Positions 55,625 to 64,000 of a stretch of 64,000 nt of DNA are shown here, in pieces. A model generated the notes under the pieces. It made no database searches, had not been told where the DNA came from, and saw only the letters and a list, made by a program, of their open reading frames with translations. Each line of letters starts with the position of its first letter. The first letter of the stretch is position 1. Origin of the DNA: Carya illinoinensis (lineage: Eukaryota > Streptophyta > Magnoliopsida > Fagales > Juglandaceae); contig NC_056758.1 of the NCBI RefSeq assembly GCF_018687715.1, positions 9,678,501 to 9,742,500 on the forward strand. Direction: 5' to 3'. The position numbers and the translations under genes are program-made.

Positions 55625-58019
55625 TGTGACGCCCTTAGACCTCGCTTGGGATTGGACGGAGACTAAAGTGCTAGGACATACAACTCAAGATTACACACTC
55701 CTCATTCATGAAAATTAACATGCAATACGTATAGCATATTTCTAGCAGTATGCAACAATCGTAGTGGAAAAAGTTCAATTCTGAGTAAAGTTTTGAGCAA
55801 TTACAATATGGTACAAACTAAAGTAACTTTTAATCTCAAAAATACTTGTACAAAAATATCTCCCAATACAAAGCAAAGGTAAACCACAACCCTGGATATC
55901 AAGTTCACAAATTCATCAAAAACAATTATCCTCTTGTAGGACATAGGATTCGAAAGATTGTAATTCAAAACTTTCTATAACCTTTTGGGCTTCCAATATA
56001 AATTCCCATACCTAGATTATATAGTCATTCACATCATCCAAATGGTTCTCTAGAGTGAGGGCTTCCTCAATCTCGAGAGCCCATCTCGGAATATAATCTT
56101 CATTTAGAATGTCCTAGATCTCCTTAAGAAAACGCGAGGTAGTTTTAAAACAAGAAATGGCTTTATGGTATAGAGCCTCTATGGTGAGCTCATCCTCAAT
56201 CAGGTCAGGCATCTTATCTATCTTGAGCTATGTCTTTGAGTCCTGTCATAACTTCTAGCATTCCGGGAGAATGATAGAGGAAATTTCCACAGTGAGATTT
56301 CAAAAAATCTTAGTAAGTTAAACTAATAATATAAAAGAAGATAACATAAGCATGTAAAGCAAACCATGAATATGAATGGATGAGCATGGACATGAATTTG
56401 ATTGAAAACTCATTTCTTTCTTGTACTTGTTTTTTTTTTAACATTGATCGTGTAATCATGTAACAAAGTGACCATATAACAAAATATCATTTTCAATTCA
56501 TATTAATTACTTATGATTACTAAGCCATATAACAATGTTGGTGAACACTTCACAGCTCCCCTAAGCATCATGGGCTCCCTACTAGTTACCGTATCACATT
56601 ATCAACCCTCTTGATAGGATGTGAGTACATCAAAGGCCATATAATATGGCAGTTCACAATTCACCTTCACCGCATTTCCAATGTGCTGCACCCACTAATG
56701 TTAAGTGTTACTTCTCTCCAGAATCATTTAAAAAGAACACATTCGAAGTCTGTTGACTGTGTTTTGTCAACCTAGGGGTTATCACACCATTTAAGCACTC
56801 TAAAGTAGAAAATGAGTTCCACCAGGATATGCCCCCATCCTAGCATTTGGGGTCGTAATAAAACCATTTCTTTTAATGCACAATCTGAAAAACATGTGAT
56901 ATGAAACCATGTAACTTTCATGCAACAATGTCATGTGTTTATGCCATGTATCAAGAGTGCATCACGTTTATAGCTTGAAAGAATTAGAACATTCAGAAAC
57001 ATATACTTACAACATGCAAGAGTTCAACAAATCATATACCAATTCTCCAAATCCGAACATGTCATATGAACCAACCACTCAACAATCAACATTTTTAAGC
57101 ATAGCATGTATGAAAGAGACACAAAAAATCAAAGCATGTAACAAGTAGAAAATTCCATAACCACTTTGAACGATCAAGATGCAGAGTTTATCCATATACA
57201 TAAATATATTATTCAAGAGTAAGTTAGAGGCTAACTTACAAATATCATGACGTAAAGAAAATACCAATGATAAAGCAAGTTGAAAGTGTATGTTTTCAAA
57301 TCATTAGACTTCGGAATCAAACATTAAACCAAACATGGGTGGCGTATATTAGGGTTTTATGCTCTTAACCCTAATCTACTACATGCTCCTTTTGTGACTC
57401 TTATAGCTTATATACACACAATTTAAAGAACACAAGTGTGCGGTGTGAGTGTATGACAAGGGTGGTTTCACTTGACAAAACCCTAATGGCTGAACATCTC
57501 CACTCCCCTTTTCCCATCTTGCCATCAATCTCGAGTTCTCTGGAAGAGGAACCCTAGACAAACCATACCAATCAAACTTATGCATGGTTGCCTTCTTGTA
57601 GTCGAACCAAATACTTCATTTGTCCCATGGGACTACACTACAAGGTCAAATCACACATTCGTCACTCCCTTAGACTGAACCTCAACAACTTAAACCCTTA
57701 CAAGAGTGTCTATGTTCATGAGAAGGAAATGTGATAGAAACTTGAGAGTTATTACCGTGCAATCCTTTCCCACAACTTATTCTGGAGTCTCCAATCCTTG
57801 CTTGTACGAAAATGGTGTTTGGTTGGAAGGAAAATAGTGTTTGGCTTTTCTTCTTCTAAGGCAGGTGAGATAGAGAGGAGAGGAGAGAGAAAAATCTAAA
57901 ATGAAGCAAATGACTCTTAGTGTGCCTTTGGTGGGGCCAAGGGCATCGATCCATTAACTGCCCTCCTTATATACCTGTTTCAAATCCTACTCATTATCTC
58001 CCTTATCATTATTTCTAAT

Positions 58020-58395
58020 GTGGAAACCGAAGTGTTTCTTGTTCATGGGCACCATGTGGCATCTTACCTCTTGCATTGGCCAAAAATCACCTCTTCTTCT
58101 TCTCTCATCATTGCTTCTTTTGGAAATGTTAAGAGACACCTTTTGCATGGACGACAAGTAGCAATTTCTTGCCCCAGCCAAAACCCTAAAGCCTTCTTCC
58201 AACCTTTTTTTGTGTCTAGATGCAATGAACCTAAGGTTGAGCAATGCATGGTTGCCAAATGGCATGAAGCGGGTGTGTGGCTCTTACCATTACCGAAATC
58301 CTCCTTGTCTATTTCATCAAAGATTCTTCTATAAGCTATTTTGTAAGTGGCGCGCACATCACATGGCCGGAACCCTAGAGATCTTCTAGAGGTTG
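58020..58395 (+). repeat. Diverged duplicate, copy 1 (partner at 60360-60640)
   Basis: CTAGATGCAATGAACCTAAG followed by GCATGGTTGCCAAATGGCAT matches CTAGATACAATGAATTCAAA and GCATGATGGCCAAGTGGCAT in the partner. Nearby blocks (TGGAAACC, CTCTTCTTC, GGCG) keep the same order. The sequence between the copies begins with a segment (GTATCTTATAGGATCGAATC, CACAGGGATTG) typical of plant LTR elements. Confidence 0.45.
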
Positions 58396-59439
58396 TGTCT
58401 TACTTTGCATTCTTACCAAGTGTCCAAATTGTTGCGCCTAAACTTTGACTCAAATTAATGAACCAAAAATTTAGTGCAGTTTTACCTGCAAGTATATAGG
58501 TGTTGTAGTATCTTATAGGATCGAATCCACAGGGATTGACTTTTGTGATAAAGAAAATAATTTCAGACAATGAAACGAAATTACTAAAAGAAACGTGCAA
58601 TCAAATGAAAATTGATAAAATAACTGAATCAAACTAAAATGATAAAATGAATTGATATGGAGAATGACTAAGGTTTCGAGGATCCGTCTAATAATTTATA
58701 ATATTGTTTCCGATGGATTTACTTCAATTAAACTAGAATAATGATTCCGTTTAATTGGTAGATTTAGCATTTAAGATCGAGAAAAACAGACGCTTATGAT
58801 TGAGCGTGAACGATTGATGATTAAAACATTTACAAATCTATTTGAATACCACAGGGATTCCTCAAGCATTCACTGTATTCGGAAATCACAATGAATCAAG
58901 ATGAGTATATAGATAATCAAAATATCCAATAATAAAATCCTTCAATCGATCAAGCTCATAGAATAAATTTTACGTGAATCCGAAAACAATATTTAAATCA
59001 TTAAACTTCACCTCTAACCTTAGTATGGAAATTTAGCCAATCATATTTATTATAAGTACTATAGAAATCACATAAATATTCTCCATTAAATAACTAAAAT
59101 AAAACACAAGAAATACTAAGCAACAAATAACAGAATTTGAAAAACCAGGCCAGCCACTGCCTCCTTCGGTTTGGACGACAACTCCCTCTCCTGCCAGCCA
59201 ATTAAATCCAACCGACTCTCCCTTCAATCACCACTTCATATTCCTCACGTCTCCTTCCTTCAATTACAGCACAACACATCTCACCAACACATCACCTCTC
59301 CCACCGATTCCTCCCCTCTTCTAAGATAATTAACCAATAAAAGCAACCGACCTACACACCTCAACTCCCCCCTATGTCCCACGTAACCCTCTCACTCTAC
59401 ACCTCTCCCACCGATTCCTCCCCTTTTCTCTACGTCCAG

Positions 59440-59730
59440 CAACATATATATATATATATATAGCTGCTTCTAGTCATCCAAACTCCCTCCTCCAATCACA
59501 ATAATTTATTCCAGCAATCACCACCGATTTTCCACTCTTCACTCCCCTTTAATCACGGCACCTCTCACACCAACCAACTAATATTCAACTCATGCACCGA
59601 TTTCTCTCTTCAATTCAATACCTACTGCACCGACTTCTCTCAATTCCAGCTGACTGCACGGACTTCTCTAAATTCCAGCGCACAACTCTTCTTCCACTCA
59701 CACGTCTCTCTCTATTTCCCACCGTTCAGC

Positions 59731-59781
<51 letters not shown>

Positions 59782-59852
59782 TCGGTGCATTCCTCCAATT
59801 CCACAAGTTATTTCTTTCTCCATCCAGCAATATATGTATATATATATATATA
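59440..59852 (+). repeat. AT and CA microsatellite cluster
   Basis: (TA)n at 59442-59461, (CA)n running into a long (TA)n at 59730-59778, and (TA)n with GTA interruptions at 59828-59852. The open frame across them reads alternating Ile/Tyr and is an artefact. Confidence 0.85.
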
Positions 59853-60359
59853 AGTTGCCTCAATTCGGTCTCCAATTCAAGCATGGCACGGCAGGCATGG
59901 CATGCACTTCATTTTTTTTTTTTTCACTTTAACTGCACCAACCGACACGAGAACTTCCAAATATTTGATTGATCTGCTTACAACGTTTACAGCACCAAAT
60001 GTAACTTTCAGTCTTCCAAGCCTTATGATCACACTCCACCTGAAAATAATAGAAAAATAACAGTCAAATATAAAAAAAAAAAAAAACTAGATTATAAAAA
60101 AAAAATAGATTAAATATGTGAGGAAATATTGTCCAATTAAATCATAGTTTTAAAATTAAGCATAAACATGATATTAATCAATTAAAAAAACACAACTCGT
60201 ATTTATGCTTATTAACCATTTTTCTATCTAAAACCAATAATAGTGTAACGAAGAATTTAAAATACATTGGTTTTAAATAGCTAAACTATGCAATATTTCA
60301 GCTCAATCACAAATTCACTAAGATTTTTAAAACCCTAATCCCAAATTCGAAATTCCCCA

Positions 60360-60640
60360 TGTGTCTCTTGCAGTTCCTCATGATTTCATCTTCTAGAGAT
60401 TCTAAGGTGCTTAAGCATAAATGCCATGTGGAAACCATAATGTGGGTGGCGTGTGTGTTCCTTGGATTTCCAAAATCCCCTCCTCTTCTTCCCTTTAGCC
60501 ACTTTTAAGTCTAGATACAATGAATTCAAAGAGTGAGGTTGCATGATGGCCAAGTGGCATGGTGGAGGGTAGAGCTGGCGTTTGCCCTAGGTGAGCCGAA
60601 ACCCTATGACTCTCCTCCATCACTTGGCTTCTTCTAGAAG
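60360..60640 (+). repeat. Diverged duplicate, copy 2
   Basis: Partner of 58020-58395. The distance between copies (about 2.3 kb) and the foreign-looking sequence between them suggest an insertion or an internal duplication in the larger element. Confidence 0.4.
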
Positions 60641-61008
60641 CTTTAGGGCTTCAATCCATGAAGGAAAAGTGGCAGATACTTCATAAAAAGGATGACACTA
60701 TCTTTCCCTAGGAGCCTAATAATTATAGCTTAGGGAAACTCAAGAGCCTTCTTGTCTAAAGGGGTGCCTCTCACTCATTCCCAAACCCTAGTTTGGGCTT
60801 CCAAAAGTCCTAAATTCCAATAGGGCTAAAACTTGGCTAAGTGTTGAGCTTCTATCCTTGGTCTTGGGCACCTATATCATAAACAAAACAGGGCCTAAGT
60901 CAATATTACATCCTAAATCTTCTCCAATCATTGAGCTCAAGTCCATTTGGATACAAATAAAAGTAAAATAAATAAGAGTAAAGACAGAGCTTAGACCGAG
61001 TTATCACA

Positions 61009-61640
61009 TATACCTTGCTCCTATAGGAAAGTCATGTGATGCATGTTCATAAATCATTCACCAAGCCTCTGCCTTATCTTAATGTTTGTTTCTTATCTTC
61101 CAAAGATTGATTGGCATATGTACTCACCAAGCCTCTGCCTTCTACTCACTTCTCATTATTATGTGACAACCTTAATGTCTGAGAGCTCCCATTCAGATTG
61201 TGGGGGCATGTAGAGATAGAATGTGATACTCCATATGATAAAGATAAGGGTAGGTGGTATATGAGATCCCGCATTACTTGGGAAGGAGAAGTTCTTTCTC
61301 TTTATAAGATTCTAATAGGGCTCCAATTGTATCATTAACTAGTCCTTTTGGAATATAGGCTATATGATTTGGGTCTTCCATTGGAGAGTTACATAGAAAC
61401 TAATCAAGCAAAGACTCTGTTAACACCTCCAGAAGATAATGTGCCAGTAGTTCTGACTCAAAGTGATCAGCTCAAGACTTTGCCAACATCTCCAGAAGAT
61501 AATGCACCTACAGTTCAAACTCAAAATGATCATGTAAAACTAAGAGATAAAGATATGAATAGATAGCATTTGTTTGAATTTGATATGTTGTAACTGATGT
61601 AACAAACGTTATAATTATCTTCATAAATATACCTTGCACC
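61009..61640 (+). mobile_element. Retroelement remnant B with LTR-like start and tandem repeats
   Basis: After the continuation of unit A comes TGTGATACTCCATATGATAA (about 61221), an LTR-like segment with AGATCCCGCATTACTTGGGA. The tandem repeats (61411-61566) and GATATGTTGTAACTGATGTAA follow, as in unit A, and then AAATATACCTTGCACCCATT, which matches the junction beyond unit A. Two diverged copies of the same retroelement piece thus lie side by side. Confidence 0.5.
61411..61566 (+). repeat. In-frame 63-bp tandem repeat, two units
   Basis: Same repeat as 55337-55555, here with two units that keep one frame (PPEDNVPVVLTQSDQLKT, then SPEDNAPTVQTQNDH) and end at a TAG after RDKDMNR. Confidence 0.75.
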
Positions 61641-62196
61641 CATTGGAAAGTCATAGGACTTATTTTCAAAAATCCTTCAATCTCAAAGACTTTCAACCCC
61701 CTCTTTTTTGGATCTTCATCCTTCACTACCCCAACCTAGTCGATTACTGTGTAGCTTGGGTAGGATAAGATCCTCCTTTTGAAGGTTGTTTTGTTTCCCT
61801 AATTATGTTGTCAAGGCATCTTCAATTTTGTCAATGGTTTAATACCACCTTCTCCAAAATCCATTTCCTCTTTTAAATCTAAAAATAGTGAAATATCAAC
61901 CATTCATAATTTGGACTATCACCGCTAGATTAAATGAAATCAAGCTTTGCTCACACCCTAATCTCATCTCTTATTGAAGGAGTGCTTGCCCAAATGGTTG
62001 GATACTCAACCTCTAGAGAGGTCTAGCTTGTTCTTTAGGAGGTTTATATATCTCAGTCATGAGCCTGAATACTTCAAGCATGCAACTTTCAACCTTGCAA
62101 AAAGAAAATTTCAATATGTTTGAATATTTTCAACGTGTTAAAAGCCTTTGTGACACTTTTTCTTTTGTTGGACATCCCTTCATTGAGGATGAACCA
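61641..62196. other. Spacer between retroelement remnants
   Basis: AT-rich; no ORF with a domain and no bounded element recognised. Confidence 0.5.
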
Positions 62197-63121
62197 TGTT
62201 AAGATCAGGATGTCATGCCCCATTTACAGAGTTTCCATGGCCAACTAATTCTTCTAGCCCAAAGGATAAACTTCTTGAGGAAGACATGAAAAAAGGTCAA
62301 ACAATGACTGAATTCACCCGACTATCATTTGACTCTATGCTTGAGCAAGAATCATACAGAAAGTTCAATCGATTCATTGTCTGATACTTTCTCGAGCAAA
62401 CATTATATAGTAAGTTCGCTTCATGCGAAGGTGACATTAGCTCAAGCAAATTGTTACGAGTTGAACAAGATAAGTCAGCTTTGGATTCTATTGGACACCA
62501 CATTAACCCTAGGTATATAAACTTTATTTCTCACAAACCTTAGGGTTAATTATGAGGCCAAGGCTGCTATTGTTCATCATATTTTTTAGAGAGAACCTGA
62601 AAAGACCTATTGTTCCGTCAAAGTACATTCTCTCTGGATATATAGACCTCCTCCACTTTGTAATGATGGTTGATTGTAGTTGAGTCAATTGGTGTGTACG
62701 TTCTCATTGGTTGAAAGTGTTTCCAAAGTTGTCAAGGTGCAAAGATCGAGTTGGTGCTCTTGGAGAAATTACATAAAAGCCAAAAATAAAAAATTAATAT
62801 GGTGTAGAGATCAACTGGGTCACTTGTATTGTTGCAAGTTAGATTTAGTTATTTCAAATGACTTGTAAATGTATATAAATTGGTTGTAAGAAACTTAATT
62901 TCTATAGTAAATTTTAGTTGGTGACATACACCTGGAGTATTTCAAATTTTAAAAGTATTCTTCAAATGAGTTTCCACTTCTGTTACCAAAATTGATGTGT
63001 TGATTGTCTCATGTGGTCTAATTGATTAAGTTGATTCTTAATTTATATTATCCAATAAATTTGAAAAAAATATATTTAACCCCATCCAAGTGCATTTGGG
63101 ATTTCAACCACTACTTTTTCA
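62197..63121 (+). repeat. Probable 5' LTR of a copia element
   Basis: The right edge is firm: TTTTTCA at 63121 is followed two bases later by the primer-binding site. The left edge at TGTTAAGATC (62197) is only a plausible TG start. A TATA-like GGTATATAAAC at 62511-62521 would drive transcription into the downstream gag. Confidence 0.5.
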
Positions 63122-63123
63122 GT

Positions 63124-63138
63124 TGGTATCAGACCAGG
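63124..63138 (+). promoter_or_regulatory. Primer-binding site of the copia element
   Basis: TGGTATCAGACCAGG is an initiator tRNA-Met type site, with a C where TGGTATCAGAGC has G. Confidence 0.75.
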
Positions 63139-63199
63139 GTTCACTCCTCTACGATTCAGTTCTTAGTATGATCTTGCATTAGGTGGTTAAGATGGATAC

Positions 63200-64000
63200 C
63201 CATCTATTTTGCCACCTCCTTACTTTAATTACATTGAAGTCAATAGATGATGAGTGTGACTAAACATTGCAAGAGGGTGGAAACAGCCTATCATAAGTGT
63301 TGACGGGGTTGACATTCTAAAGAAGACTGAAAAGTAGATTGGAGATGAATTAACTAAATGTAATTGGAATAGTAAAGGTCTAAATGTGATTTTATAGTCA
63401 TTTCTCCTAACGAGTTCAAACGAATCTCCATGTATGAGTTAGGTAAAGAGGCATGGAATATACTAGAGGTCACCAATGAGGCTACTACGCTTGTTTAGAA
63501 GTCTAAGCTAAAAATTATGACTTCTCGCTTTGAGAATTCTTGAAAATAGGGTAGTAAGAAAAGTCTTCAGATCTTGAACAGAGAGATTTAGACCCAAGAT
63601 CATAGTAGTGGAAGAGAACAAAGACTTGTACAATATAAGAGTTAAAGAGCTAGTAGAATCCATTCAAACCTATGAACACACTTTGATCCAACCAAAGAAA
63701 AATAGGTCTATTGCTTTTAAAATTGTTCGCAAAGAGTCTAGTGAATTATCTATGGGATGATGCAATGAACGATGAGGACATAACCCATTTTTTTAGAAAG
63801 CTTAGGAAATGTTTACATCTAGAAAAGATAAGAACCAAGAAAAGAATAAGAGTGCATTTGAGAAGGCGAAGTGAACTCTAGTTAACCAGTAGAGAGAACA
63901 GGTTTAAGAATGACACTAGGTTCTTAAGGGATAAGGTACCTTTGGGTATACAATGTCTTAAGTGTCATGGCTTTGAGCAAACTAGCATTGAGTGCGCCAA
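63200..64000 (+). pseudogene. copia Gag remnant (UBN2-type), cut by the window end
   Basis: Several frames carry parts of a plant copia Gag: NEFKRISMYELGKEAWNILE near 63409, KSKLKIMTSRFEN near 63501, RVKELVESIQTYEHTLIQPK near 63640, and a knuckle-like CLKCHGFEQTSIEC near 63947 in which the zinc-binding His reads Gln. At least four stops (63498, 63541, 63547 and others) and frameshifts break it. The rest of the element would lie beyond 64000. Confidence 0.75.

Larger units (their letters stand above)
55625..61008 (-). mobile_element. Large LTR-like insertion, probable solo LTR on the minus strand
   Basis: The left end is TGTGACGCCC and the right end GTTATCACA, so the outer bases form a TGTGA...TCACA pair. 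Flanking pentamers TATAT (55620-55624) and TATAC (61009-61013) match 4 of 5. Homologous unit B has the uninterrupted AAATATACCTTGC at this place, which supports a real insertion. No gag or pol is visible in the 5.4 kb. It contains an internal diverged duplication and AT/CA microsatellites. A solo LTR carrying a second insertion is the best reading, but other classes are possible. Confidence 0.45.

Noticed and set aside
59592..59972. 126-codon ORF with alternating Ile-Tyr
   Set aside because: The frame reads through (TA)n microsatellites and has no domain.

Overview
This window is a gene-poor, AT-rich stretch of plant nuclear DNA, most likely from a eudicot tree. The evidence is one intronless armadillo-repeat gene of the plant ARO family, plus plant-type Ty1/copia and Ty3/gypsy LTR retrotransposons, L1-type LINEs with DUF4283/CCHC ORF1 proteins, a Mutator-like (MULE) element, a CACTA (En/Spm-like) transposon and several MITE-like fold-backs. 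The LTR and LINE families look like those of Fagales/Juglandaceae, but that placement is only an impression.

Layout. 1-3957: 3' part of a decayed copia element (integrase, RT, RNase H, 3' LTR). 3958-5617: AT-rich intergenic DNA. 5618-7286 and 15076-15217: a tandem array of about five units, with a CACTA-type MITE in it, split by a 7.8-kb gypsy element (7287-15075). That element has gag but no pol, and its LTRs are very unequal (2211 and 907 bp). 15218-16636: intergenic. 16652-28065: an old, broken LINE, itself split by a younger LINE (19567-25304) whose two ORFs are both open and overlap as ATGA. 28163-30994: a MULE-like element with a 9-bp target-site duplication, carrying a 1585-bp minus-strand copia-type mini-retrotransposon whose LTRs appear identical. 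31476-44329: a 12.9-kb CACTA element with a broken minus-strand TNP2-type transposase and a short fragment that looks like a captured ROP/RAC GTPase P-loop exon. 45640-47980: the only recognisable host gene, an ARO-type armadillo protein, with a TATA box and a four-codon upstream ORF. 48480-49143: a small poly-T-starting insertion with 19-bp direct repeats. 49144-55130: mostly featureless AT-rich DNA with a GA microsatellite and a run of G tracts. 55140-64000: retroelement remnants, comprising two copies of a unit with an in-frame 63-bp tandem repeat, a large LTR-like insertion (55625-61008), and a final copia LTR, primer-binding site and broken gag.

The main story is layered transposition. 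At least four nested insertions can be ordered in time from target-site duplications and interrupted repeats. Most in-frame stops in the copia and gypsy frames fit single C-to-T (or G-to-A) changes, as expected when methylated elements decay. The intact inner LINE and the mini-retrotransposon with apparently identical LTRs look like the youngest insertions. The ARO gene acts in polar cell growth by restraining ROP GTPase signalling. No other window gene can be shown to work with it; the ROP-like fragment nearby is a dead transposon passenger.
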